DNA of 64,000 nt from the NCBI GenBank assembly GCA_937902315.1, contig CALGUG010000055.1, forward strand, positions 186,001-250,000, written 5' to 3'. The translations under genes and the position numbers were made by a program. How positions within the stretch are numbered: position 1 is the first letter of the stretch; the number at the start of each line of letters is the position of its first letter. The notes beneath the pieces are model-generated. The model saw only the letters and a program-made list of their open reading frames with translations, had not been told where the DNA came from and ran no database searches. Shown here in pieces: positions 52,086-60,610 of the stretch. The DNA comes from an uncultured Chloroflexales bacterium. GTDB lineage: Bacteria; Chloroflexota; Chloroflexia; Chloroflexales; Chloroflexaceae.

Positions 52086-53048
52086 TTATTCGGGCTTGTT
52101 GCCTAAGATCTCTTCGATCTTCGCCATGACGTCGTCGGTCAGCTTAGCCACAACGTCGAGCGCCTTCATGTTCTCGGTGACCTGCGAAGCACGGCTCGCA
52201 CCGGTAATTACGGTGCTAACGTTGGGGTTCTTGAGACACCAAGCCAAACCGAGCTGCGACATGGTTGCACCGATCTCGTCGGCGACACCTTTCAGCTGCT
52301 TGACCTTGGCGATCTTCTCTTCGGTGATGCCTTGCTTGAGCCACTCGTAGCCCTTGAGGTTGGCGCGGCTATCGGCGGGGATACCGTCGTTGTATTTGCC
52401 GGTCAACAGACCCGAAGCCAGCGGGCTCCAGATGGTCGTGCCGTAACCCAGATATTTGTAGAGCGGAGCATACTCCTTCTCGAAGCGCTCGCGGTGGAAC
52501 ATGTTGTATTGCGGCTGCTCCATAGTCGGAGGAGTCAAACCGTACTGGCGGGCGATGCCGTCGGCCAGCGCGATCTCAGCGGCGCTCCACTCCGAGGTGC
52601 CCCAGTAGAAAGCCTTGCCCTGCTTGATCACCTGATCCATAGCCCGCACGGTCTCTTCGATGGGGGTGTTGGGGTCGGGGCGGTGGCAGAAGACTAGGTC
52701 GACATAATCGAGTTGGAAGCGTTTGAGCGCGTTGTTTACGCCTTCGATCACGTGCTTGTGGGAAAGACCGGTGTCGTTGGGACCTTTGCCGCCCCAGAAG
52801 ATCTTGGTCGAGATAACCAGATCCTCACGTCGCCAGCCCTTCTTCTTGATAACATTGCCCATGACGATTTCGGCGTTGCCCTCGGCATAACCTTCGGCAT
52901 TGTCGAAGAAGTTTACACCAGCCTCATAGGCGGCTGTCATACACTCTTCGGCAACCTGTTCGCCGACCTGCCCACCATATGTTACCCATGCGCCAAGCGA
53001 GAGCGCACTTACCTTCAAGCCAGATCGCCCTAAACGACGATATTCCAT
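52086..53048 (-). CDS. Aldo/keto reductase
   Basis: A 320-residue TIM-barrel NADPH oxidoreductase of the AKR superfamily, close to the potassium-channel beta-subunit-like branch (MEYRRLGRSGLKVSALSLGAWVTYGGQV). The tetrad is recognisable: Asp in NFFDNAEGYAEG (with Tyr 5 residues later), Lys in VISTKIFW, His in LVFCHRPD. QPQYNMFHRE and SPLASGLLTGKY bind cofactor. It has the normal length. It reduces aldehydes or ketones; no substrate is suggested by neighbours. Monocistronic. Confidence 0.93.
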   Translation of the reverse strand: MEYRRLGRSGLKVSALSLGAWVTYGGQVGEQVAEECMTAAYEAGVNFFDNAEGYAEGNAEIVMGNVIKKKGWRREDLVISTKIFWGGKGPNDTGLSHKHVIEGVNNALKRFQLDYVDLVFCHRPDPNTPIEETVRAMDQVIKQGKAFYWGTSEWSAAEIALADGIARQYGLTPPTMEQPQYNMFHRERFEKEYAPLYKYLGYGTTIWSPLASGLLTGKYNDGIPADSRANLKGYEWLKQGITEEKIAKVKQLKGVADEIGATMSQLGLAWCLKNPNVSTVITGASRASQVTENMKALDVVAKLTDDVMAKIEEILGNKPE

Positions 53049-53197
53049 TGCTCAACCTCCAAATCATGACAAACGGCCTTGCGTGAAGGCCGTGGTTCGA
53101 GTTGTCTTAATTAAAATCGATGATGTTGCTCGCATCACCATGCCCGAACATGTTCATTATACCAAGCTTTTTGCAGCGCGAAGATGAATTTGAGGCT

Positions 53198-53732
53198 TTA
53201 ATTTGGCATAGCAAGATCATTCGAGTTCTTGGAGGGACACTTTTTCCACATTTGGAAGAAAGCGATATAGCCGAAGAGACTGATCAACAAGATCATGAGA
53301 TTAAGGGGTAAAGCGAGAAACAAGCATACAATGCTGAGAGAGCTTAATTGAATTTGGTCGGCAGGGAAGGCGTAGTGTTCCATTGGATCATGCACAAAAC
53401 GAATCTGCGCCCCTTTGCTGACCCGCCAAAAGATAATTGGTTTGTCGTAGCTTGTCTCGTCGATTGTCAGCTCATCAAAGCTTCTTGGGACACTTGTGAT
53501 ATTGCTAACTGTGCCTTGTGCTTGGACAGGGCCTTCGATTATGGCGCGTGTATGCACACCCTGATAGCTGGCGTACCAGCCAAAAGCTAGCATGCTTGCT
53601 ATCTATACTGATCATATCTCTGAAACAGCCCTCGAGACATCCTTCACTCTGAGCTTGTCTACTTGTGACGATCCCATTCAACAAGACTCCGTTTGCGATC
53701 AGAAAAAGCGCTCCATAGATTGCATATTCCAT
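53198..53732 (-). pseudogene. Small membrane protein, probably frameshifted
   Basis: Two overlapping frames describe it. The upstream frame (53732-53505) starts MEYAIYGALFLIANGVLLNGIVTS, a credible N-terminal membrane helix. The downstream frame (53593-53198, 131 residues) has GWYASYQGVHTRAIIEGPVQAQGTVSNITSVPRSF, a DUF3592-like beta region, a second helix pair (IQLSSLSIVCLFLALPLNLMILLISLFGYIAFF) and a basic tail. Joining the two needs one frame change near 53590. It may be a sequencing error, a decayed gene, or the 131-residue frame may be expressed alone from its own ATG. Confidence 0.45.
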
Positions 53733-53935
53733 CTCAGCTCTTTCTGTTGATGCCTGCTTATCTAGGCTTCCTTTAGACTGATCTCATGCGAAAGTCATAG
53801 CCTAACATTTAGAGCACCAGGCTTTTTTGGCTTTGCAGTGCGCAATATTTCTGTCGGAATCCATGGCACGTATCCTGCCGGAAACTATGCCCGTGTGAGA
53901 GCGATCTCACTGCAACGAGCAAACGTAAGGAGGAA

Positions 53936-54613
53936 ATGATGCGACATATTACTGTTGCGATCGCCCTACTCATCGCGCTCGGGTTGCTTGCGCCAAACCA
54001 CGCATTTGCTCAAGAAGACAGTGCGCGGGTTCGAGTCGCCCATACTTCGCAAGATGCGCCAGCCGTCGATCTCTATATCGATGGTGAACAGAGCGCAGAA
54101 GACATCAGCTTTTTTGATGTAAGCGAGTATTCAACCATTTCTGTAGGCGAGCATGAGATGCAGATCACTGCCGCTGGTGATCCTGTAACCAATGCAGTTC
54201 TTGACACTACCATCGATCTTGGTCGAGAAGACTACACAATCGTAGTCGTTGGCGATAGCGGTTCGCTTCAAGCGCTCGTGCTTGAAGATGCCGATCTCCA
54301 GCCAAGCGCGGGCAAAGCGCTGATCCGCTTTGTGCACGCTGCTCCTGATATCTCCGCCGTCGACTTCAAACTCGCCAATTCCGACATCCCCTTCCTAACC
54401 GATCAATACTACACCTCAGCCGACTATGTCGAGATCGATGCCGGCACACTGACCTTCGAGGTCGCTCCTGCGGGCACCGAGAATGTCTTCCTAATCACCC
54501 CCGAGATGCGCTTTGAGGCTGGCTGGGTCTACACGGTCTATCTGACGGGCGTCATGGTTGGCGAACCCCAAGCTTGGCTGCAAGTTTCTCTCGATAAAGC
54601 TCAGCTTGAATAA
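53936..54613 (+). CDS. Secreted DUF4397 protein
   Basis: A 225-residue export protein. The signal peptide (ITVAIALLIALGLLAPNHAFA) is followed by a DUF4397 beta-sandwich repeat: ARVRVAHTSQDAPAVDLYIDGEQ, then FFDVSEYSTISVGEHEMQI, then ALIRFVHAAPDISAVDFKLANS, then GWVYTVYLTG. The VRVAH..PDAPAVD signature defines the family. AGGAGG lies 6-8 bases before the start. The function is unknown; the related domains are found in surface proteins. A double hairpin at 54705-54764 ends it. Confidence 0.88.
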   Translation: MMRHITVAIALLIALGLLAPNHAFAQEDSARVRVAHTSQDAPAVDLYIDGEQSAEDISFFDVSEYSTISVGEHEMQITAAGDPVTNAVLDTTIDLGREDYTIVVVGDSGSLQALVLEDADLQPSAGKALIRFVHAAPDISAVDFKLANSDIPFLTDQYYTSADYVEIDAGTLTFEVAPAGTENVFLITPEMRFEAGWVYTVYLTGVMVGEPQAWLQVSLDKAQLE

Positions 54614-54704
54614 CCTTACACTGTGAAGCTAAAAGCGGCTTTCAGTGGTTCTATTGGTAAAGCTTTCGGCTTGTGAACGAAGCTCGCTCGTTGTTGCCTT
54701 TGCG

Positions 54705-54769
54705 CTAGAGCATAACCATGCTCTAGCGCGGGAGAGATTTCGCATAGCAATGCGGAATCTCTCTTTTTG
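54705..54769 (+). terminator. Double hairpin terminator
   Basis: GCTAGAGCATAACCATGCTCTAGC (54705-54728) is followed at 54733-54764 by GAGAGATTTCGCAT/ATGCGGAATCTCTC and a T5 run. The second hairpin is the clearest member of the GAGAGATTTCGC family. Confidence 0.85.
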
Positions 54770-54890
54770 TGCGCTTGGATAGCGCTATATCAAGCGAAAG
54801 AGCTAGATTTGCGAGCGATTGTAGGACAGCTTATTGCTATATAGTGGCTAAGAGCGTAGCGAAGTGCTATCGCGATAGAGGGAGACGAGC

Positions 54891-55676
54891 ATGAGAGCGA
54901 GTCCGATAGGTAGCATTCTCAATATTGTCGCCGTGGTGAGCGTGATCGTGATGAACTGGTTGGCGAATACGCTGCCGTTTAATAACAAAAGTACCGGAGA
55001 GATTTCGGACCAGTATCCGGTTTTGATTCAACCGGCGGGTTATGCCTTTTCGATTTGGAGCTTAATCTATCTCGGTTTGATCGCTTTCGCTGTTTACCAA
55101 GCCCTGCCAAGCCAGCAAGACAATAAACGCATCGAGCGGATTACGCCATACTTTTTGATTAGTTGTGTGGCCAATATCGCTTGGCTGCTGACATGGCACT
55201 ACGAGATCTTATGGCTCAATATCATAATTATGCTCTGTTTGTTAGGCTCGCTGATCGCGATCTATCTGCAGTTGCGCGGCGATCAAGAGCCGATCTCGGT
55301 TCGTGAGCGCTGGTTTCTGTGGCTGCCCTTCAGCCTCTATCTGGGCTGGGTGACGGTCGCCACGATTGTGAACATGGCGGTTGTGCTCTATGCGGCGGGC
55401 TGGCAAGACCTTGGCATAGTTGGCGTTGCGCTGACAGCGATCTTGATCTTAACCGCAGCAGGAATCGCTATTCGTATGCTGTTTTACAGCCACGATCCGG
55501 CTTATGCCTTGGTGGTGGTCTGGGCTTTAATTGCGATCGCAGTCAGACAGAGCGCTAATAGCCTGATCGTCGGCACGGTGATCGTTGCGCTTGTGGCGAT
55601 CGTAGCCAGTATGCTTTATCTTTTCGCCACCCTGCGCAATGGCAAACGCCTGCTGCTCAACTACTCCCAGCATTGA
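54891..55676 (+). CDS. TspO/MBR-related membrane protein
   Basis: A 261-residue protein with about seven membrane helices. NWLANTLPFNNKSTGEISDQYPVLIQPAGYAFSIWSLIYLGLIAFAVYQ is the signature of the tryptophan-rich sensory-protein relatives (extended TspO-like); Trp is frequent (WLLTWHYEILW). Helices near the C-terminus add to the usual five. TspO proteins bind porphyrins and lipids; the role of this long branch is not established. GAGGGAG precedes the ATG. Confidence 0.82.
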   Translation: MRASPIGSILNIVAVVSVIVMNWLANTLPFNNKSTGEISDQYPVLIQPAGYAFSIWSLIYLGLIAFAVYQALPSQQDNKRIERITPYFLISCVANIAWLLTWHYEILWLNIIIMLCLLGSLIAIYLQLRGDQEPISVRERWFLWLPFSLYLGWVTVATIVNMAVVLYAAGWQDLGIVGVALTAILILTAAGIAIRMLFYSHDPAYALVVVWALIAIAVRQSANSLIVGTVIVALVAIVASMLYLFATLRNGKRLLLNYSQH

Positions 55677-55750
55677 TCCACTCTACAAAGCTAGCGACTA
55701 AGATAGCTTTTCACGCTATGCTGCGAAATCAAGACGCTCCTTGTGTCGTT

Positions 55751-55809
55751 TTGGCGGTGAGATCTCTCCCTTCCATTCGTTCCTAAGCGCGTCCGCCTAC
55801 GGCTATCAA
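55751..55809 (-). repeat. Core repeat module, copy 13 (inverted)
   Basis: TTGGCGGTGAG...GCGTCCGCCTACGGCTATCA. It lies beyond the TspO-like gene; the remaining sequence to 55978 shows nothing clear. Confidence 0.75.
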
Positions 55810-55978
55810 GGTTCAGCCCTCAGAAATGAGGGCCTCTTTTTGCCTTCGTTGCGAATATTCACTGCTTACCAGCGCAATAGTCGCTGCCCATACAGCGCCA
55901 CCAGCGACCCAGCGAAGAACAAATAAAGCCTTGCTTCGTCTCAAGCTGAACAAAAGCGCTCAGGCGATATGTTTTGCA

Positions 55979-56832
55979 ATAGGAGGAAGCTGTCCTTTCG
56001 AGCAACGTATGTTTTGTGCTGAAGTGATTCTAGAGTGACTTGCATCAAAATTGCTGCACTAAAGCGCAGCGAGACATGGCGTTATGTCACTCTTAAGCCG
56101 GGCGTTCGTCCACTCGATACGCTGGCCGTTGAATTGGCCAAGCTTCAACAAGGTGATCTTAGCCAAGCACTGAACCTCAGCCACCAACTTGCTGAAAGCG
56201 ACCGTTCATTCTTTTTGGCCCTCGAACTGCTGCTCGATCGAGCCGCTGGCCAACGCTTGGTGCTGATGGTCGATCAATTTGAAGCGCTTTGGACTCTGGC
56301 TCCGCTTAATAACGAAGCGCTTCAAGGGCATACTAGTTTTATCCATAGTTTGGCATTTAGCCCAGATGGCAAGCTCCTAGCTTCTGGTAGTTGGGACACC
56401 ACTATCCAATTGTGGGATGTGAAAAGTCAGCGGTGCCTTGGCGAGCCGCTCCAAGGTCATACTAAGCATGTCAATAGTGTGGCGTTTAGCCCAGATGGCA
56501 CTATCTTGGCCTCTCGCAGTTCAGATGCTACCATCAGGTTATGGGATGTAGCTAGTCAGCAGCTGATTGGTGAATCGTTTCAAGGCCTTAACGGCTCTAT
56601 CGGGAGCGAGACATTTAGTGCAGATGGCAGGACCTTGATCTCTTTTGATGGGGCAGCTACCATCCGGCTGTGGGATATAAGTCCCCAGTCTTCGAGTGAG
56701 AGAGCTTGTCGAATTGCTGGTCGCAATCTAAGTATGGATGAGTGGGTGCAGTTTATCGGTTCGGAGCGGCCTTATGAACGAACTTGTCCCCAGTTCCCGC
56801 CCGGTGAAGGCGCGCCGTCAACAGCGCAGTGA
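55979..56832 (+). pseudogene. Truncated nSTAND1-WD40 protein gene
   Basis: The open frame (GTG at 56035 to TGA at 56832, 265 residues) starts inside a STAND NTPase: ETWRYVTLKPGVRPLDTLAVELAKL and RLVLMVDQFEALWTL (Walker B-like) are diagnostic of the nSTAND1 type, but the P-loop is absent. Straight after the Walker B come three WD40 repeats (LQGHTSFIHSLAFSPDGKLLASGSWDTTIQLWDV and two more), then ACRIAGRNLSMDEWVQFIGS, the usual end. So the N-terminus and most of the middle are deleted. Just upstream, in another frame (to 56038), CPFEQRMFCAE weakly resembles the GxRPF...FFGRE start. A terminator follows at 56868-56905. Confidence 0.65.
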
Positions 56833-56867
56833 TCTACGAAATCGCAGATAGAGGCAGATATGAATCA

Positions 56868-56905
56868 AGAAGAGACATCCCCAAAAGATCGGGGATGTCT
56901 CTTCT
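56868..56905 (+). terminator. Strong hairpin terminator
   Basis: AGAAGAGACATCCCC pairs with GGGGATGTCTCTTCT, almost perfect, with T-rich sequence after. It lies between the STAND remnant and the remnant on the other strand. Confidence 0.8.
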
Positions 56906-56914
56906 ATTTATGCT

Positions 56915-57290
56915 CTAGCGGCTTACAAAGGGCAAGTAGACTTGGTAGCTATTGCTGCTTGTGGGCGAGATCGAGATCGGCCCATAGCGCCGGATCTGTC
57001 CATCGCTCTGCTGTTCTTCGAGCCAGTACTGATAGCTTTGACCCGCTATTGCGCTGCTATCGATCCACTGATAGCTGGCTGGCTCCTTGCGATTCACGCC
57101 CTTCTGGCAGAATGAGCTGATCGTTTTCGTTTAGGCGTTCGCCAGCTTGCTGATTACCAGCGCTGCTGCGACCTGTTTGTAGATCGACATCGCTATCGTT
57201 GCCATTGCCGCTGGACTGCTCGGTGAAGCGGTAATCGTTTGGCAGCGCGACCGGAAAGCTATTCACTGCCGAAACCTAACTGATACGGAA
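56915..57290 (-). pseudogene. C-terminal remnant of a secreted multidomain protein
   Basis: Two overlapping minus-strand frames join by one shift near 57085: the upstream one ends in DQLILPEGRES, the downstream one continues ASYQWIDSSAIAGQSYQYWLEEQQSDGQIRRYGPISI and ends QVYLPFVSR. The second part matches the last fibronectin-like segment seen in large secreted Chloroflexota proteins (Y-x-YWLEE...G...YGP), including the short LPFV tail. The main body of the gene is missing. No start or signal peptide is present. Confidence 0.6.
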
Positions 57291-57489
57291 TCCACTTCTC
57301 TATTGTTTACTTTGCGTTCCATTCTTACATTCTCAACTTAAGAAATAGCTTTTCTTAGAGTCAAATGCTCGCCCATTTGACCTTTTTATCGATCTTTTTC
57401 GAAAAGATTATTTCGGATTAGAATGCCGAATTCTTCTCCTTACTATCTGATTTATTGTATAATTTGCTAAACTTGGTTAAGAATGATTA

Positions 57490-57518
57490 TTGACAATATT
57501 GCTTATCTATATTAAGAT
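57490..57518 (+). promoter_or_regulatory. Promoter of the monooxygenase-transporter operon
   Basis: TTGACA (57490-57495), a 17-base spacer and TAAGAT (57513-57518) lie 105 bases before the ATG at 57623. The surrounding 57291-57600 is markedly AT-rich compared with the rest and holds no gene. Confidence 0.65.
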
Positions 57519-57622
57519 GAGCTCGCAGTGATAAAGCGTATGCAAGGTTGCGAGTAGCTTGGTAGTGGCTGCGTATAAGCCAGCCTACCCTAGCTTTTTG
57601 TTGTCTAAAAAAAAGGTTTGTA

Positions 57623-58663
57623 ATGGCGCGTTTTCGTTTAGGGTTTTTGACACATCTTGAAGGTCATGGCGATTTGCGCCGTATCTATAAAGAGACCCTT
57701 GAGTTGTTCGTTGTAGCCGATGAGCTAGGATTCGATGTTGGCTGGGTTGCTCAGCACCACTTAAAACGTGCAGGCGGCGGTTTGCCCTCGCCCTTCCCGT
57801 TTTTGGCGGCGGTCGCCCAGCGCACCAAACATATTCGTCTAGGCACCTCGGTAGTGGTTTTACCCTTAGAGAAGCCTCTGCGTGTCGCTGAAGACGCCGC
57901 TGTGGTCGATGCCCTCAGCGATGGGCGCCTTGAGCTAGGCGTGGGTAGTGGCCTCGATCGCGAAGCCTTCTCGGCGTTTGGCGTCGATGTCGAGCAGCGC
58001 GGCGCTTTGACCAGCGAAGGCTTGAAGATCATTCAGCGCGCCCTGCGGGGCGAAGGGCTGGGCGATTACGGCCTAGAGATGCTGCCTCCGGCTCCGGGTT
58101 TGGTCGATCGCATGTGGCAGGGCTCGATGAGTTTGGCGGGCGCACAAAACGTAGGCAAGGCGGGCATTGGTCTGATGTTAGCCCGCTCGGCGATTGGTGC
58201 TCCGGTTGGCCAGCCGCTTCATGAAGCGCAATGGCCCTTCTACCAAGCCTATCTCGACAACTGGGATCCGGCCAACGGCAAACCGCGCTTGGGCATTTCG
58301 CGCGGAGTCTTCCCGGCCGAGAGCCGCCAGGCTGCCCTCGATGGTCTGCGCGACGATGTGCTGGCTTACGCGAGCCGCATCGCCCAACAGCGCAATCAGC
58401 CGCTTCCAAGCTCGCTCGAAGAGATCTGCGCCCAGCAGTACATCGCGTACGGCAGCTCTGAAGATATCGTCGCCAGCCTGAGCGCTGACACGTTGCTGCC
58501 ACACGCCGACGATCTGATTTTGCAGTTTAATCCGGCGGTACCAAGCTTCGAGCGCGCAGTCAAGCAGCTCGAACAGATCGCAACCGAGATCGCTCCGGCC
58601 TTGGGCTGGAAGCCCCGCTGGGCCGCTGTGAACGAGAGCGATCCTGTAGCGCTTGAGGCCTAA
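57623..58663 (+). CDS. LLM-class flavin-dependent monooxygenase
   Basis: A 346-residue bacterial-luciferase-like TIM barrel. VADELGFDVGWVAQHHLKR, RLGTSVVVLPLEKPLRVAEDAAVVDALSDGRLELGVGSGLDREAFSAFGV are the typical strands and the flavin pocket. The sequence resembles the KPN_01858-type FMN-dependent monooxygenases, which lie with an oligopeptide-like ABC transporter. The same arrangement is found here: two permeases and a binding protein follow at 26-base or smaller gaps (81 before the last gene). It probably oxidises the imported substrate. Confidence 0.87.
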   Translation: MARFRLGFLTHLEGHGDLRRIYKETLELFVVADELGFDVGWVAQHHLKRAGGGLPSPFPFLAAVAQRTKHIRLGTSVVVLPLEKPLRVAEDAAVVDALSDGRLELGVGSGLDREAFSAFGVDVEQRGALTSEGLKIIQRALRGEGLGDYGLEMLPPAPGLVDRMWQGSMSLAGAQNVGKAGIGLMLARSAIGAPVGQPLHEAQWPFYQAYLDNWDPANGKPRLGISRGVFPAESRQAALDGLRDDVLAYASRIAQQRNQPLPSSLEEICAQQYIAYGSSEDIVASLSADTLLPHADDLILQFNPAVPSFERAVKQLEQIATEIAPALGWKPRWAAVNESDPVALEA

Positions 58664-58688
58664 TCCCTAGTAGAAACTCGAGGTAGCG

Positions 58689-59645
58689 ATGGGTGCCTAT
58701 ATTCTCAAACAGCTTGCCTTAGCAGTGCCGACCCTGTTATTACTGACCTTCGTGGCTTTTTCGCTGACGACAGCGGCCCGCGGCGACCCCGCCGAGATCG
58801 CCTTGCGTCAAGGTGGCAACGACCCGACGCCCGAGCAGATCGCGGCCTACCGCGAAGAGCTCGGCCTCAACGATCCGATCATTGTGCGCTATGGACGCTG
58901 GATGCTGGGGCTGACCCAAGGTGATTTGGGGCGCTCCTTCCTTTCGCAGCGCGAGGTAAGCAAAGTATTGGGCGAGCGCATCGTGCCTACCTTGCGCCTC
59001 GGCCTGACCGCGTTTGTGGTGGCAAGTGTGTTTGGAATCGGCTTGGGCGTGCTGTTCGGCCTTAGCGCTAACTCGTGGTTCGACATCGTTGGGCGCTGGC
59101 TGAGTCTGCTGTTCGCAGCCATTCCCTCCTTCTGGTTGGCGCTGCTGCTGATTGTGATCGTAGCCGAGCGCTGGCGACTGTTGCCGGTGGCTGGCTATGG
59201 CAACGGCGATCCTCGTTACATGATCTTGCCCGTGATCGCGCTGGCTTGTGGTCCGGCTGCCGCCCTGATGCGCGTTACGCGCGGCGCGGTGATCGAAGTT
59301 TGGCGCCAAGATTATGTGCGCACGGCTCGCTCGCACGGCCTGCGAGAAGTGGCAATCGCACTGCGCCACGCTCTGCCCAATGCCCTCTTGCCGATTGTGA
59401 CGCTGCTTGGTCTACGCTTCGGCCAGATCTTGGCGGGCGCGATCATCATCGAGTCGATCTTCGCTTGGCCCGGCATGGGCACCGAGCTGAATACCGCCAT
59501 CTCTGGGCGCGATCTGCCCGTGATCGGCGCCTATGTCTTGATCGCAGGCGTCTCGTTTATCGTTGTGAATCTGATCACTGATATTAGTTATGGTCTGCTC
59601 GATCCACGTATTCGCTTGGGCGCCGGGCAAGGAGGCCGAGCATGA
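58689..59645 (+). CDS. ABC transporter permease (OppB/DppB type)
   Basis: A 318-residue permease with six membrane helices. ILKQLALAVPTLLLLTFVAFSLTTAARGDPAEIAL and ELGLNDPIIVRYGRWMLGLTQGDLGRSF are the OppB start; the coupling loop is DYVRTARSHGLREVAIALRHALPNALLPIVTLLGL, with the EAA-type motif. It imports peptides or similar solutes. Overlaps the next gene by 4 bases. Confidence 0.93.
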   Translation: MGAYILKQLALAVPTLLLLTFVAFSLTTAARGDPAEIALRQGGNDPTPEQIAAYREELGLNDPIIVRYGRWMLGLTQGDLGRSFLSQREVSKVLGERIVPTLRLGLTAFVVASVFGIGLGVLFGLSANSWFDIVGRWLSLLFAAIPSFWLALLLIVIVAERWRLLPVAGYGNGDPRYMILPVIALACGPAAALMRVTRGAVIEVWRQDYVRTARSHGLREVAIALRHALPNALLPIVTLLGLRFGQILAGAIIIESIFAWPGMGTELNTAISGRDLPVIGAYVLIAGVSFIVVNLITDISYGLLDPRIRLGAGQGGRA

Positions 59646-60529
59646 GTTTGCATGAGAGTTTAGAGCAACCTTTTCGACCCAATTTTTCGCGCACAATCCG
59701 CCTATCGTGGCTGAATCTGACCTGGCTCAAACGCTATCGCGCCTTGTTGATCCCAGGCCTGATCCTTGGCTTGATTGTCTTTGCTGGCTTGTTTGCACCG
59801 CTGGTAGCACCCTACGATCCGAACGCGATCGATATCGGCAATGCCCTGAGCGCGCCGAGTTGGGAACATTGGCTCGGCACCGACCAACTTGGGCGCGACT
59901 ACTTCACGCGTGTGCTGTATGGAGGCCAAACGACGCTCTTTCTGGCTGGCTTTAGCACGCTTGTGGTGATTGCGATCGGCCTAGCGGTCGGTTTGATCTC
60001 GGGTTATGTAGGTGGTGCCGTCGATACTGTGATCTCGACCTGTTTGACCGTGCTTTTGGCGTTGCCCAACCTGCTGCTGACCTTGGCGATCTTGGGCATT
60101 TTAGGCCCGAGCAACCAAACGCTCTTGATCGCGCTGATCGGTGCGGGCTGGGTGGGACATGCGCGCGTTTTCCGTGCCTCGGTGCTCTCGTTGCGCGAGC
60201 AGGTCTATATCGAAGCGGCCAAAGCGCTTGGCTTCAGCCCATGGCGGATTATGTTTCGCCAGCTCCTACCAAATTTACTGCCAACTGTTGTGGTGTTGGC
60301 GACCCTCGATATCGGAGCCTTCCTTTTATTGATCTCCAGCTTGAGCTTCTTGGGCTTGGGCTCGCAGCCTCCTGCTGCCGACTGGGGTGTGATGTTGAGT
60401 GATGCACGGCCCTATTTCACGCAAGTACCGATGTTGGTGTTTGCTCCCGGTGTGCTGATCACCTTGGTTGTATTGACTTGTAATCTGCTTGGTGATGCCA
60501 TTCGTGATCTCGTTGATCTGAAGCGTTAG
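59642..60529 (+). CDS. ABC transporter permease (OppC/DppC type)
   Basis: A 295-residue permease with six helices. LFAPLVAPYDPNAID, SWEHWLGTDQLGRDYFTRVLYGGQTTLFLAGFSTLV and the coupling loop REQVYIEAAKALGFSPWRIMFRQLLPNLLPTVVV are the OppC hallmarks; SFLGLGSQPPAADWGVMLSDAR ends it. It pairs with the DppB-type protein to form the channel. Confidence 0.93.
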   Translation: MSLHESLEQPFRPNFSRTIRLSWLNLTWLKRYRALLIPGLILGLIVFAGLFAPLVAPYDPNAIDIGNALSAPSWEHWLGTDQLGRDYFTRVLYGGQTTLFLAGFSTLVVIAIGLAVGLISGYVGGAVDTVISTCLTVLLALPNLLLTLAILGILGPSNQTLLIALIGAGWVGHARVFRASVLSLREQVYIEAAKALGFSPWRIMFRQLLPNLLPTVVVLATLDIGAFLLLISSLSFLGLGSQPPAADWGVMLSDARPYFTQVPMLVFAPGVLITLVVLTCNLLGDAIRDLVDLKR

Positions 60530-60610
60530 TCGAAGGAGCATCTGTAGCAATCAGCTCTTTGGTATTGACCAAGCTTACTGAATAGCTCTAGATACACGTA
60601 AGGAATAGCA

